The notes: a model not told the origin generated them from the sequence alone. A stretch of 64,000 nucleotides of DNA from Streptomyces sp. Q6 (GCF_036967205.1 NZ_CP146022.1:2976001-3040000); one strand, 5' to 3'; shown: positions 45,325 to 53,089, counted from the first letter of the stretch. Program-made: numbers and translations.

Positions 45325-45522
45325 ATGGCACTGACCCCGCAAGAACGGCTGGAACTGGTCCGCCAGATCAAGGGACTTGGCGACGAAGTGACCGCGTTGA
45401 CGCGTCGCGCCGATGCGGTGATCACTTCGCTCGGTTCTGCTGTTTCACGAGATCTTCGAGCTGTTCCATCCGCTCGGAAAGACGGCGCACGTCCTGGCGA
45501 ACCTCTGACAGATACTTCGTGA
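45325..45522 (+). CDS. Small helical protein, AICE
   Basis: A 65-aa reading frame, MALTPQERLELVRQIKGLGD then EVTALTRRADAVITSL, with GAGGGGG upstream of ATG 45325. The first 36 residues form a clear amphipathic helix typical of small AICE proteins. The last third (from about residue 40) runs antisense through the 3' end of the gntR gene and loses the pattern. Either the gene truly overlaps convergently by about 100 bp, or the 3' end was replaced when this module was joined. Confidence 0.5.
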   Translation: MALTPQERLELVRQIKGLGDEVTALTRRADAVITSLGSAVSRDLRAVPSARKDGARPGEPLTDTS

Positions 45523-45790
45523 TCTGCTCGAACTCCGGGCTCCGCTTCGACTCGGCGCCCTCACCCGGCAGGGCCGCGAAGCTGCCTTTGCCCTGGTGGG
45601 AGATCGCATAGCCGTCTTCACGTAGACGAGAGATCGCCTGCCGGGCGACGGTACGCGAAACGCCGTGACGAGTCATCAGCTCAGACTCTGAAGGCAGCTT
45701 GTCACCCGGGGCCAGTTCCCCGTCCCGGATCTTGCCCTTGAACTCGTCGGCGATCTGCAAGTACGCCGCACGCCCGGTGAACTCGGTCAT
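45422..45790 (-). CDS. GntR family repressor, KorSA-like
   Basis: A 122-aa short GntR regulator. The N-terminal winged helix (about residues 5-75: YLQIADEFKGKIRDGELAPG, LPSESELMTRHGVSRTVARQ, AISRLREDGYAISHQGKGSF) is followed by a 35-residue coiled coil (EFEQITKYLSEVRQDVRRLS, ERMEQLEDLVKQQ) for dimerisation instead of a ligand domain. This matches KorSA-type repressors that hold AICE transfer and replication genes off. ATG 45790 with GAGAGGGG upstream. It is divergent from the traB operon and flanked by repeated ACCAAGT elements, likely its own binding sites. Confidence 0.88.
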   Translation of the reverse strand: MTEFTGRAAYLQIADEFKGKIRDGELAPGDKLPSESELMTRHGVSRTVARQAISRLREDGYAISHQGKGSFAALPGEGAESKRSPEFEQITKYLSEVRQDVRRLSERMEQLEDLVKQQNRAK

Positions 45791-45807
45791 AGCCCCTCTC
45801 CGCGGTT

Positions 45808-45930
45808 GTTGTACCAAGTGCAGCACATCGGACCGACACGAGTCGAGGGCATCCACTTGACACACCAAGTAGTACAGGAGCATTCTCGAATCAAGGTTGA
45901 CGTACCAAGTACGTCAAGTGGCTCGAATCT
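45808..45930. promoter_or_regulatory. Divergent promoter/operator region of the AICE transfer operon
   Basis: A promoter for the plus-strand operon is TTGACA (45857-45862) with CATTCT (45881-45886), 18 bp apart. Three ACCAAGT elements occur at 45813-45819, 45864-45870 (inside the spacer) and 45904-45910. The last lies in a perfect palindrome at 45897-45917 made of arms TTGACGTAC and GTACGTCAA around CAA. Spacing and position indicate the operator set of the KorSA-like GntR protein, repressing both itself and the tra-rep operon. Confidence 0.75.
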
Positions 45931-45942
45931 AGGAGCACGCTC

Positions 45943-46299
45943 ATGCGTCAGATTCCCGTCGACACCTCCGCCGCCACCGTGATGGTGGCCAAGCCCCCGC
46001 AGCCCAAGGTCAAGGACCGGCGCTCCGGTGAGATCGCCACGGACACTGAGACCGGCGCGACCCTGATGACCGTCGAGGTCATGTTCTCCGCCAACGACGA
46101 GGTCGAGATCCTGGCCGTCACGGTCCCCGAGCCGGGCATCACCGGTGAGCTCGTGATGGGCACGCCCGTCGCGCTTACGGGGCTGATCGCCCGCCCGTGG
46201 GAAAACGACTTCGGCAACGGCAAGCGGCACGGCATCTCGTTCCGTGCGGTCGCCGTCACCTCGCTCGCCGCGGGTGCCTCGAAGCCGAAGGCAGCCTGA
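45943..46299 (+). CDS. SCO3933-like AICE regulatory protein
   Basis: A 118-aa protein (MRQIPVDTSAATVMVAKPPQ) with beta-rich content: TETGATLMTVEVMFSANDEV, ILAVTVPEPGI, GTPVALTGLIARPWE and ISFRAVAVTSL. The pattern resembles an OB-like small barrel and is the usual first gene of the AICE tra operon, labelled regulatory protein in other Streptomyces elements. AGGAG ribosome binding site upstream. The stop lies two bases before traB, so the two are co-translated. Biochemical role unknown. Confidence 0.8.
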   Translation: MRQIPVDTSAATVMVAKPPQPKVKDRRSGEIATDTETGATLMTVEVMFSANDEVEILAVTVPEPGITGELVMGTPVALTGLIARPWENDFGNGKRHGISFRAVAVTSLAAGASKPKAA

Positions 46300-46301
46300 T
46301 C

Positions 46302-47657
46302 ATGACGTGGCTGCTCGCCGTCGTGCTGCTGGTCGTCGCCACCGCGCTTGTGCTGCGGTGGCGGCGCCCCGCCTGGTACTGGCTGACCTTCGGGGTCACC
46401 CTCGCCGCGCTGCGCATCCTGATCCACTACGGCTCGGTCATGGACGCCTGCGGCCTGACCGTCCCGCCCTCGCGCTGGCGTCTCCGGCTGGCCCGGATGA
46501 CCAACCGGGACATGCCCGGCCCGCGCGCGCCGCGCATCCTGCGCCTCAAGCCGACCCGGACCGGCCTGGTCTTACGGATCAAGCTTCGTCCCGGACAGGA
46601 TGCCTTCGACGTGGCCGCGTCCACGGACCGGCTGCGGCACTCCTTCGCCCTGTACGGCGTCTCCTCGCGTGAGCTGCGTTCTGGCGTCGTCGAACTGCGG
46701 ATGACCGGCTACGACGTGCTCAAGAAGGTGCACATGCCCGCCAAGACCGATCTGGCGCCGATGCGTATCCCGGTCGCCCTGCGCGAGGACGGTGCGGTGC
46801 ACTACCGCGACTACCGGGCTATCCCGCACGCCCTCACCCTCGGCGCCACCGAGTCCGGAAAGTCGGTGTACCTGCGCAACCTGGTCGCCGAACTCGCCCC
46901 GCGGGATGTGGCGTTGGTCGGCATCGACTGCAAACAGGGCGTGGAGCTGTTCCCGCTCGCCCGCCGCTTCTCCGCGCTCGCCGACAACCCCGACACCGCC
47001 GCGGAGTTGCTGGATGCGCTCGTGGATCACATGGAGGGCGTCTACCAGACCATCCGCGCCCATCAGGGTGTGGCCTCTGGCATCCCGGATGCGGAGATCG
47101 CCGCCGACATCTGGGACCTGCCCAAGGATCTGCGCCCGGTCCCGATCGTCGTCCTCGTCGATGAGGTCGCCGAACTCGCCCTGTACGCCAACAAGATCGA
47201 AGAGAAGCGCCGCGACCGCATCATCACCGCGCTCGTGCGCCTGGCCCAGCTTGGCCGCGCTGCCGGGGTCTATCTGGAGATCTGCGGCCAGCGCTTCGGC
47301 TCCGAACTCGGCAAGGGCATCACGATGCTCCGTGCCCAGCTCTCCGGCCGCACCGCGCACCGCGTCAACGACGAGTCCAGCGCGAACATGGCCTTCGGCG
47401 ACATCGCCCCGGACGCCGTCTTGGCCGCGATCTCGATCCCGGCCGACATGAAGGGCGTCGCCATCTCCGGCGACTCGACCGGCGGATGGTCCCGCATCCG
47501 CGCCCCGCACCTCTCCCTGCGCAAGGCCGTGAACATCTGCAACCGGCACGCGAAGCGCACTCCGGACCTGCCTGAACTGGCCCCGTTCCGACCCGTGCTG
47601 CCGCACCTGAAGCCGATCCCGGCCCCGACTTCCAAGCCCGCCGCCGCGGCTGCCTGA
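46302..47657 (+). CDS. traB: FtsK/SpoIIIE-type DNA translocase, TraB/TraSA-like conjugation protein
   Basis: A 451-aa single-protein conjugation pump. Two N-terminal hydrophobic helices (residues 2-20, TWLLAVVLLVVATALVL, and about 25-42) anchor it in the membrane. The FtsK-like ATPase domain (about 140-410) has Walker A GATESGKSVYL (Lys187), LVGIDCKQGVELFPLAR, Walker B PIVVLVDEVAELAL and AAGVYLEICGQRFGSELGKG. It moves double-stranded element DNA between mycelia in Streptomyces conjugation. Short for TraB, but comparable to TraSA of pSAM2. ATG 46302 follows the previous stop by two bases. Confidence 0.92.
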   Translation: MTWLLAVVLLVVATALVLRWRRPAWYWLTFGVTLAALRILIHYGSVMDACGLTVPPSRWRLRLARMTNRDMPGPRAPRILRLKPTRTGLVLRIKLRPGQDAFDVAASTDRLRHSFALYGVSSRELRSGVVELRMTGYDVLKKVHMPAKTDLAPMRIPVALREDGAVHYRDYRAIPHALTLGATESGKSVYLRNLVAELAPRDVALVGIDCKQGVELFPLARRFSALADNPDTAAELLDALVDHMEGVYQTIRAHQGVASGIPDAEIAADIWDLPKDLRPVPIVVLVDEVAELALYANKIEEKRRDRIITALVRLAQLGRAAGVYLEICGQRFGSELGKGITMLRAQLSGRTAHRVNDESSANMAFGDIAPDAVLAAISIPADMKGVAISGDSTGGWSRIRAPHLSLRKAVNICNRHAKRTPDLPELAPFRPVLPHLKPIPAPTSKPAAAAA

Positions 47658-47741
47658 ACCCCCTCCGCTCCCCGGTCGGCGTAACCGTCTCGCGCCAGGC
47701 CCCTACCCCGCCCATGCCTGATCACGGAAGGAGCACCACCC

Positions 47742-47924
47742 ATGGCCACTGCTCGCAAGCGGACCCCGCGCAAGCCCGTCGAGCCTGCCAAGTGCGAGAC
47801 CTGCAAGGGCTCCGGAGAGATCTCCGTGGCGGTCCGTGTCGGCGGTCGCAAGCAGCGGACCACCGGTCATCAGCAGACCGGGATGTGCCTGGCCTGCTTC
47901 GGCTCCGGCGAAGCCACCGACTGA
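47742..47924 (+). CDS. Small zinc-ribbon-like AICE protein
   Basis: A 60-aa basic protein (MATARKRTPRKPVEPAKCET) with two CxxC pairs, CETCKGSGEI and CLACFGSGEA, a DnaJ-like zinc knuckle with paired CxxCxGSG motifs. GGAAGGAG precedes ATG 47742. Small CxxCxG proteins between traB and spd genes are common in Streptomyces AICEs. They may bind DNA or help a partner; role unproven. Confidence 0.75.
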   Translation: MATARKRTPRKPVEPAKCETCKGSGEISVAVRVGGRKQRTTGHQQTGMCLACFGSGEATD

Positions 47925-48002
47925 ACACCGCCTAGACCGGGCGGCCGGACTCCGTGAGCCCCGCCCGGTCTGGGCCTCAACCCCTTCGAAGGAGGTGAAG
48001 AC

Positions 48003-48650
48003 ATGTTCCGCTCGATCCGCCCGGACGCCGTCCTCGTACAGGCCGTGATCGCTGGCGCGCTGTCCTTCGCCCACCTGCACGACCTTGCCTCCTCAGCCGG
48101 ACAGACCGGCTGGAAGGCATGGGCCTACCCGATCAGCGTCGACCTGCTCTTGGTCGCCGCCTGGCGACGACTGCGCACCGATGGACCGTCCCGACTGGCC
48201 TGGTGCTGGTTCCTGGTCGCCCTGGTGGCCTCGCTCGGCGCCAACGTCGCCACCGCCGGATTCCTCGACCTGGCCCACCCTCCGGCCTGGCTGCGGTTCG
48301 GCGTCGCCGGATGGCCCGCGCTCGCCTTCCTCGGCGGCACGCTCCTCACGCACTCCCCGAACGCTCCGGCCGGGGACCGGGTGCCGGTTCCGCCGGCGCC
48401 CGCAGCCCCGGCCCCCGAACCCACTCCCGCACCCGATCCCGCGGAAGCGATCCCGGCCCCGGAGGAGGCTCCAGCCCTTCCCGCCTCCGACCCCGCTCCT
48501 GCGGTTCCGGCCGCGCTGGTCGAGCACGCCCGCAAGGTCGCCGATGACCACCGCGCTCGGACCGGGACCCCGATCGACACCGACACCCTGCGCGCCCGCC
48601 TCGGCGTCCCGGCCCCGATGGCCGACGCGATCGCCGCCCAACTCACCTGA
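48003..48650 (+). CDS. DUF2637 membrane protein, SpdB-like plasmid spread protein
   Basis: A 215-aa protein with four predicted membrane helices in the first 120 residues (AVIAGALSFAHLHDLA, AWAYPISVDLLLVAAWRRL, WCWFLVALVASLGANVATAG, WPALAFLGGTLLTHS) and the DUF2637 pattern. A Pro/Ala-rich linker (APEPTPAPDPAEAIPAPEEA) and a small helical C-terminal domain follow (IDTDTLRARLGVPAPMADAI). Spd proteins help the element spread through septa of the recipient mycelium after TraB transfer. ATG 48003 with GAAGGAGGTG upstream. Confidence 0.88.
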   Translation: MFRSIRPDAVLVQAVIAGALSFAHLHDLASSAGQTGWKAWAYPISVDLLLVAAWRRLRTDGPSRLAWCWFLVALVASLGANVATAGFLDLAHPPAWLRFGVAGWPALAFLGGTLLTHSPNAPAGDRVPVPPAPAAPAPEPTPAPDPAEAIPAPEEAPALPASDPAPAVPAALVEHARKVADDHRARTGTPIDTDTLRARLGVPAPMADAIAAQLT

Positions 48651-48672
48651 CCCCGAAAGGAGATCACCCGTC

Positions 48673-48867
48673 ATGCCTGCCCGCGACTTCTTCCACTCCG
48701 TGATCCGGATCGGCCCCGTGCAGATCGGCACCCACCGCGACCGGCACGGCCAGTCCAAGCACGCCGCGGTGTGCACCAACGACCGGTGCGGCTGGTCCGC
48801 CGACTACGGCACCTCCTCGGCCGCCCAGCTCGCCGCCCGCACCCACCGCTGCCGCCTCGCCGACTAG
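48673..48867 (+). CDS. Small mobile-element transfer protein
   Basis: A 64-aa protein, MPARDFFHSVIRIGPVQIGT, with a Cys/His pattern (AAVCTNDRCGWSADYG and THRCRLAD) that could bind one zinc. AAAGGAGA precedes ATG 48673. The gene lies between the DUF2637 and small membrane protein genes in the spd cluster. Very similar small proteins labelled mobile element transfer protein occur in other Streptomyces AICEs; molecular role unknown. Confidence 0.8.
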   Translation: MPARDFFHSVIRIGPVQIGTHRDRHGQSKHAAVCTNDRCGWSADYGTSSAAQLAARTHRCRLAD

Positions 48868-48879
48868 GAGAGATCAGTC

Positions 48880-49035
48880 ATGGACATCCCGCTCTGGTTC
48901 TTCGTCGCTTGCGTCGGCGTGCTCGGCATCCGGCTCGTCCGCGTGCCCTGGTGGCTGATCGCCCTCCTCCTGCTCGGCGGCTACCTCCTCGCCAACAGCC
49001 TCTTCGCCCCCGTCATCGACCCCGCCCTCAAGTAA
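48880..49035 (+). CDS. Small two-helix membrane protein in spd cluster
   Basis: A 51-aa hydrophobic protein, MDIPLWFFVACVGVLGIRLV then VPWWLIALLLLGGYLLANSL, ending DPALK. Two membrane helices are separated by Arg/Trp. AGGAGAGA lies upstream of ATG 48880, and the previous stop is 12 bases away. It is shorter than typical annotation cut-offs but well supported by ribosome binding site, spacing and composition. It is probably one of the small Spd proteins for intramycelial spread. Confidence 0.75.
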   Translation: MDIPLWFFVACVGVLGIRLVRVPWWLIALLLLGGYLLANSLFAPVIDPALK

Positions 49036-49059
49036 CCCATCCCTGAGAGGAGTTCTCCC

Positions 49060-49383
49060 ATGGCGCTTCGCCCCAAGGTCCCGACCAACGACCACGCGAT
49101 CGGCCCCGTCTCGCCGACCGTGGTCGAGCCGACCGCCATCGTCCCTAACGCGTACTACGCCCCGACGCCGCAGACCCCGGCCTCTCCGGCCTCGTCGCCT
49201 CCCACGGTCCAGCTCACCCCCGGCGCGCTGCTCCTGGCCGTCGGCGGCGGCACCGCGGCTGTTCTCGTCGTCGGCGCCGTCCTGGTCTCGATGCTTCTCG
49301 CCGTCGCCATCACCGCCGCCTCGGTGGCCGTGTGCGCGGTCGTCGTCCGCTCGCTCCTTGCCTCGGAGCACAAGCGCCGCTGA
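49060..49383 (+). CDS. SpdD-like membrane protein
   Basis: A 107-aa protein: a Pro/Thr/Ser-rich N-terminal 50 residues (VEPTAIVPNAYYAPTPQTPA), then a long hydrophobic region with two adjacent helices (about 52-95: GALLLAVGGGTAAVLVVGAV, LVSMLLAVAITAASVAVCAV) and a basic tail SEHKRR. GAGAGGAG precedes ATG 49060. Size, layout and position fit SpdD-type spread proteins of Streptomyces plasmids and AICEs. Confidence 0.8.
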   Translation: MALRPKVPTNDHAIGPVSPTVVEPTAIVPNAYYAPTPQTPASPASSPPTVQLTPGALLLAVGGGTAAVLVVGAVLVSMLLAVAITAASVAVCAVVVRSLLASEHKRR

Positions 49384-49473
49384 CCGGGTCCCGGGCGGCT
49401 TCCACTGCCAGGTTTCCGCCGCCCGGGCCCGTGCCTCCTGCCCGAACTCACTGATCCGGAAGGAACCCTCATC

Positions 49474-49662
49474 ATGACCGACCGCATCGACTCCCCGGCG
49501 CGGGTCTGCCCGAACTGCGATGGCTTCCCCGCCGTCGCCGTTACCCTCGGCGGCCGCACCTCCGCCGGGCACCTGCGCACCATCACCGTGCACTGCCCCA
49601 AGTGCCACGGCCTCGGCACCCTGGCCACCCGCACGACCGCCCTGGCCGGGGGCCGCGCATGA
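49474..49662 (+). CDS. Small zinc-ribbon protein preceding rep
   Basis: A 62-aa protein, MTDRIDSPARVCPNCDGFPA, with two CxxC pairs (CPNCDG and CPKCHGLG), a four-cysteine zinc ribbon. GGAAGGA precedes ATG 49474. Its stop overlaps the rep ATG (ATGA, 49659-49662), so translation is coupled to the replication initiator. It may be a DNA-binding accessory of Rep; this is inference from coupling. Confidence 0.75.
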   Translation: MTDRIDSPARVCPNCDGFPAVAVTLGGRTSAGHLRTITVHCPKCHGLGTLATRTTALAGGRA

Positions 49663-51044
49663 CCGACACCGCGACCTTCGCGGGCCTCGACCCGGTCACC
49701 CTCGCCGACGCGCTCAGGGTGGCCGGGTCCGACGGCTTCGACCGCTGGCAAGACCAGATCAAGCGCACGGGCGGCTGCGCCAACCCCATCCACCTGACCG
49801 GCTGGACCCTGACCAAGGACAAGGCAACCGGCGAGACCCTGCACCACTACTCGACCGAGACCGAGCCCGGCGGACGCCTCCGCGTCGCCTGCGGCAACCG
49901 CCGCGCCTCCCGCTGCCCGTCCTGCGCCTGGACCTACGCCGGAGACACCTACCACCTGATCCGCGCCGGACTCGTCGGCGACGACGCCCGCGACATCACC
50001 GCCACAGTCCGCGACCATCCCCGCGTCTTCACCACTCTGACCGCGCCCTCGTTCGGCCCGGTCCACAACCGGCCCGAACGTGGCACCTGCCGCTGCGGCA
50101 CCCGGCATACCCCGGACGACCCGGCCCTCGGCACCGCCCTCGACCCGGGCACGTACGACTACGCGGGCGCGGTCCTCTTCAACAACCTGTCCGGCGAACT
50201 GTGGATGCGGTTCGTCAACCGGCTGCGCCGTGAGATCGCCGCCCGTGCCGGGATCACCCAACGGGAACTCTCCGAGTCCGCCCGGATCTCGTACGGCAAG
50301 GTCGCCGAGTTCCAAAAGCGCGGCGCCATCCACTTCCACGCCGTGATCCGCCTCGACGGCCCCGACGGCCCGGACACTCCGCCGCCCTCCTGGGCCAGCG
50401 TCACCCTCCTCGACGACGCGATCCGCGCCGCCGCCGCGCACGCCTACACCAGCGTCAGCGTCCCCGCCGCCGACGACCAACCGGCCCGGACATTCCGCTG
50501 GGGCCGTCAGCTCGACGTACGCCCCGTCAAAGCCTTCGGCAACGGCTCCGACATCACCGAACAGGCAGTGGCCTCCTACGTCGCCAAGTACGCCACCAAA
50601 GCCGCAGAGGACACGGGCACCCTCGATCGCCGGATCGGCGAACTCGCCGAACTCGACCGCCACGGCGTCCCCGACCACGCCCGCCGACTGATCACCGCAT
50701 GCAAGCGGCTCGATCCCCTCTACCCGGACCGTCGACTCTGGGCCTGGGCCCACATGCTCGGCTTCCGCGGCCACTTCTCCTCGAAGTCCCGCCGCTACTC
50801 GACCACCCTCGGCCATCTCCGCCAAGCCCGCGCCGACTTCCGCGCCGCACAAGAACGCCAAGCCCTCGGCCTGCCCGACTACGAACCGGACACCGTGCTC
50901 GTGCTCGCCGACTGGCAGTACGCCGGGCATGGCCACACCCCCGGCGAATCCGTCCTCGCGGCCACGATCGCCCGCGACATCCAACTGAACCGCGACACAG
51001 CACGCGAAGCCCTGGCAGACCTCGCCGACGAGAAGGAGTGGTGA
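49659..51044 (+). CDS. repSA: RepSA-type rolling-circle replication initiator
   Basis: A 461-aa HUH endonuclease. An N-terminal Cys-rich section has ACGNRRASRCPSCAWTYAGD and CRCGTRH. The HUH metal motif is HFHAVIRLDG (His225 and His227), and the catalytic tyrosine motif is SYVAKYATK (Tyr307 and Tyr311). Rep would nick the double-strand origin and start rolling-circle replication of the excised element. ATG 49659 is fixed by the four-base overlap with the upstream stop. It is followed three bases later by xis, the pSAM2 order rep-xis-int. Confidence 0.92.
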   Translation: MTDTATFAGLDPVTLADALRVAGSDGFDRWQDQIKRTGGCANPIHLTGWTLTKDKATGETLHHYSTETEPGGRLRVACGNRRASRCPSCAWTYAGDTYHLIRAGLVGDDARDITATVRDHPRVFTTLTAPSFGPVHNRPERGTCRCGTRHTPDDPALGTALDPGTYDYAGAVLFNNLSGELWMRFVNRLRREIAARAGITQRELSESARISYGKVAEFQKRGAIHFHAVIRLDGPDGPDTPPPSWASVTLLDDAIRAAAAHAYTSVSVPAADDQPARTFRWGRQLDVRPVKAFGNGSDITEQAVASYVAKYATKAAEDTGTLDRRIGELAELDRHGVPDHARRLITACKRLDPLYPDRRLWAWAHMLGFRGHFSSKSRRYSTTLGHLRQARADFRAAQERQALGLPDYEPDTVLVLADWQYAGHGHTPGESVLAATIARDIQLNRDTAREALADLADEKEW

Positions 51045-51046
51045 CC

Positions 51047-51241
51047 ATGCAGCACACCCTGCCCGACCGCTACCTGACCCCGGTCGATGTCGCTGACCTG
51101 CTCGGCGTCCCGGTCGAGACGATCTACCAGTGGCGGCGTAAGCGCACTGGCCCCAAGGGCTTCCGTGTCGGCCGACACCTCCGCTACGACCCCGCCGACG
51201 TTCACGCCTGGGTCATGACACAGATGGAGGTGGCCGCCTGA
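51047..51241 (+). CDS. xis: Excisionase (MerR/AlpA-type HTH)
   Basis: A 64-aa protein, MQHTLPDRYLTPVDVADLLG then VPVETIYQWRRKRTGPKGFR, VGRHLRYDPADVHAWV: the classic winged-helix excisionase with VAxLLGVPxxTIYQWR and an RYDPADVxAW wing. It binds att arms and turns the integrase toward excision. ATG 51047 is two bases after the rep stop; the stop overlaps the integrase start (TGATG). Confidence 0.92.
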   Translation: MQHTLPDRYLTPVDVADLLGVPVETIYQWRRKRTGPKGFRVGRHLRYDPADVHAWVMTQMEVAA

Positions 51242-52503
51242 TGGCCGGACACATCCAAGACCGCTGGTTCAAGGTCGAGCCGGGCCCGGACGGCAAGCCG
51301 GTCAAGGTCAAGACCGACCGCTATGGCGTCGGCCTCCGCTACCGTGCCCGCTACGTGGGTCCGGACGGCACCGAGAAGGCCAAGAGTTTCCCGGACAAGC
51401 AGAAGCGCTTGGCCGACACATGGTTGACCAACATCGAAGCGGACATGGCTCGCGGGCAGTACATCGACCCCCGGGCCGCTCGAACGACCTTCCGTGAGTA
51501 CGCGGAACGGTGGCTCGGCGCGCTGACCACCGATCTCACGAGCCGGGCCGCTGTCGAGGGACGCCTACGGCTCCACGCTCTGCCGTACCTCGGTACGCGC
51601 CCCATCGGGTCGTTCCAACCGGAGCACATCCGCGAGTGGAACCGGCAGCTCGAAGACGCCGTGGCGTCCGCGTCGTACCGGCGACTGATCTTCGACGCCG
51701 TCTCGTCGGTCCTCAATGCGGCCGTCGACGACAGGCTGTTGGCTTCGAACCCGTGCCGCGCCCGATCGGTCAAGGCTCCACGACCGGCACCAACACGCGT
51801 GCATCCCTGGTCGGCCTCGCAGGTCTTCGACGTACGCGCGGGGCTCCCCGATCGCTACCAGGCAATGGCCGACGTCGGCGGCGGCTGTGGCCTTCGGCAA
51901 GGTGAGATCTTCGGTCTCGCGGTCGACAACATCGGAGATCTCGGCTGGCTCTACGTCCGCCAACAGGTCAAGAAGGTCCGCGGCAAGCTCGTGTTCGCCC
52001 CGCCGAAGCGCGGCAAGCTCCGTGACGTTCCCCTCGACCCCGAGGTGTCGGCGGCACTGACCGAGCACATGAAGCGCTTCCCGCCGGTAGAAGTGACCTT
52101 GCCGTGGCTCACGCCGACCGGACCGAAGGTCACGCACCGACTGATCTTCACGAGCAACGTCGACGGCGCGCTGTGGAGTAACGACTTCAACGACCGCGTT
52201 TGGAAGCCCGCCCTAGCCTCCGCTGGGATCATCCCGGTCCCGGAGAAGGGCCAGCGTTACGCTGCCGCTCGCGAGCACGGGATGCACGCGCTCCGGCACT
52301 TCTACGCATCGGTGCTTCTCGACTCCGGGGAGAACATCAAGGCCCTGAGCCTGTACCTCGGTCACAGCGACCCAGGGTTCACGCTCCGCGTCTACACCCA
52401 CCTCATGCCGTCCAGCGAGACGCGGACCCGGAAGGCCATCAGCGCCATGTACCGGGCCGCTGGTCACGCACATGACGGCCCAGAGACGGCCCAAGCCGCC
52501 TGA
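51241..52503 (+). CDS. int: Tyrosine site-specific integrase
   Basis: A 420-aa tyrosine recombinase. An N-terminal arm-binding and SAM-like core-binding domain (about residues 60-170, TFREYAERWLGAL and LPYLGTRPIGSFQPEHIREW) precedes the catalytic domain. Catalytic residues are the first Arg in GGGCGLRQGEIFGL (about 219), HALRH (His349, Arg352), LGHSDPG (His375) and the tyrosine nucleophile in RVYTHLM (about 384). It catalyses integration between attP and the 27-bp chromosomal site. The gene ends 65 bp before attR, the usual arrangement. Confidence 0.94.
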   Translation: MAGHIQDRWFKVEPGPDGKPVKVKTDRYGVGLRYRARYVGPDGTEKAKSFPDKQKRLADTWLTNIEADMARGQYIDPRAARTTFREYAERWLGALTTDLTSRAAVEGRLRLHALPYLGTRPIGSFQPEHIREWNRQLEDAVASASYRRLIFDAVSSVLNAAVDDRLLASNPCRARSVKAPRPAPTRVHPWSASQVFDVRAGLPDRYQAMADVGGGCGLRQGEIFGLAVDNIGDLGWLYVRQQVKKVRGKLVFAPPKRGKLRDVPLDPEVSAALTEHMKRFPPVEVTLPWLTPTGPKVTHRLIFTSNVDGALWSNDFNDRVWKPALASAGIIPVPEKGQRYAAAREHGMHALRHFYASVLLDSGENIKALSLYLGHSDPGFTLRVYTHLMPSSETRTRKAISAMYRAAGHAHDGPETAQAA

Positions 52504-52507
52504 CACG

Positions 52508-52547
52508 GCCCCTCATCGACGGGAAACCGCCTGGTGAGGGGCTGTTT
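52508..52547 (+). terminator. Terminator after integrase gene
   Basis: GCCCCTCA (52508-52515) pairs with TGAGGGGC (52535-52542), followed by TGTTT. It starts five bases after the int stop and lies between int and attR. Confidence 0.65.
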
Positions 52548-52568
52548 CATGCCCTTGCGCGGCGAGTA

Positions 52569-52595
52569 ACACCCCATCTTGCCTGACCGGCACCC
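52569..52595 (+). repeat. attR, 27-bp core direct repeat
   Basis: The sequence is identical to 41646-41672. DNA to its right is core chromosome and would have adjoined the ettA promoter side before integration. Confidence 0.9.
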
Positions 52596-52785
52596 CACGA
52601 CGGAAACCCGTATCGGTCCGCGGCCCTGAACTGCGCGTTCGCCGCGCTCGGCGGTAGCGGACCGATCACCGTCGGTCGCTGACCACCGACCGCGGACGGT
52701 CGGCCGGCCGCCGACGGCCTCGCCCCGTGATCGCCCCGGCGCGGGAGAGCCCGACGCGTCTGGGGCCTCGGCTCCGGACAGCGGC

Positions 52786-52818
52786 AGGGCCCGGACCACG
52801 CGTCGTGGTCCGGGCCCT
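52786..52818 (-). terminator. Terminator downstream of the DUF6243-type gene
   Basis: A perfect 15-bp stem, AGGGCCCGGACCACG (52786-52800) with its complement (52804-52818) and a 3-nt loop CGT, followed on the right by GTTCC. It lies 56 bases beyond the stop of the minus-strand 71-aa gene. Confidence 0.75.
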
Positions 52819-52873
52819 GTTCCGTGCGATGCCGCCCTGCGGCGGCGGTGCGTCAGCTCTGGGCAGTGGCGGG

Positions 52874-53089
52874 TCAGCTCTGGGCGGTGTCGTCGCCCGC
52901 CTGCCCCGTGCCCTCGGTCGCACCCGTCTTCTCGCGCATCTTGCGCACCAGCTCGGCCTTCTGGTCGGCTGCGCGCTTGCGGTCGAGGTTGCGGTGCGGG
53001 CCATTGGTCTGGCGTTCGGCGCGGGACTGCTTCTTGCGCTGGCCGCCGCCCTGGCCCACGGGGTTGTTGATGTTCTTGCTGTCGGTCAC
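52874..53089 (-). CDS. DUF6243-type small basic protein
   Basis: A 71-aa hydrophilic protein, TDSKNINNPVGQGGGQRKKQ then SRAERQTNGPHRNLDRKRAA, ending GDDTAQS. It is highly charged with no hydrophobic core, probably largely helical or disordered and perhaps nucleic-acid binding. GTG start at 53089 with GGGAGAA six bases upstream. Proteins of this kind are widespread in Streptomyces (annotated DUF6243 to my recollection); function unknown. Confidence 0.8.
   Translation of the reverse strand: MTDSKNINNPVGQGGGQRKKQSRAERQTNGPHRNLDRKRAADQKAELVRKMREKTGATEGTGQAGDDTAQS

Larger units (their letters stand above)
41646..52595. mobile_element. pSAM2-like integrative and conjugative element (AICE), about 10.9 kb
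   Basis: The segment is bounded by a perfect 27-bp direct repeat (41646-41672 and 52569-52595). It carries the AICE hallmark set in canonical order: GntR repressor, regulatory protein, FtsK-like TraB, Spd-type spread proteins, HUH replication initiator, excisionase and tyrosine integrase abutting the right att. Elements of this class excise as a circle, replicate by rolling circle and transfer as double-stranded DNA via TraB. Integration is in the intergenic region upstream of ettA rather than in a tRNA gene. All core genes look intact, so the element may still be mobile. Confidence 0.9.

Noticed and set aside
46550-46570. GACCCGGA-like sequence resembling a TraB recognition site
   Set aside because: Single occurrence inside traB; known recognition loci contain several clustered copies.
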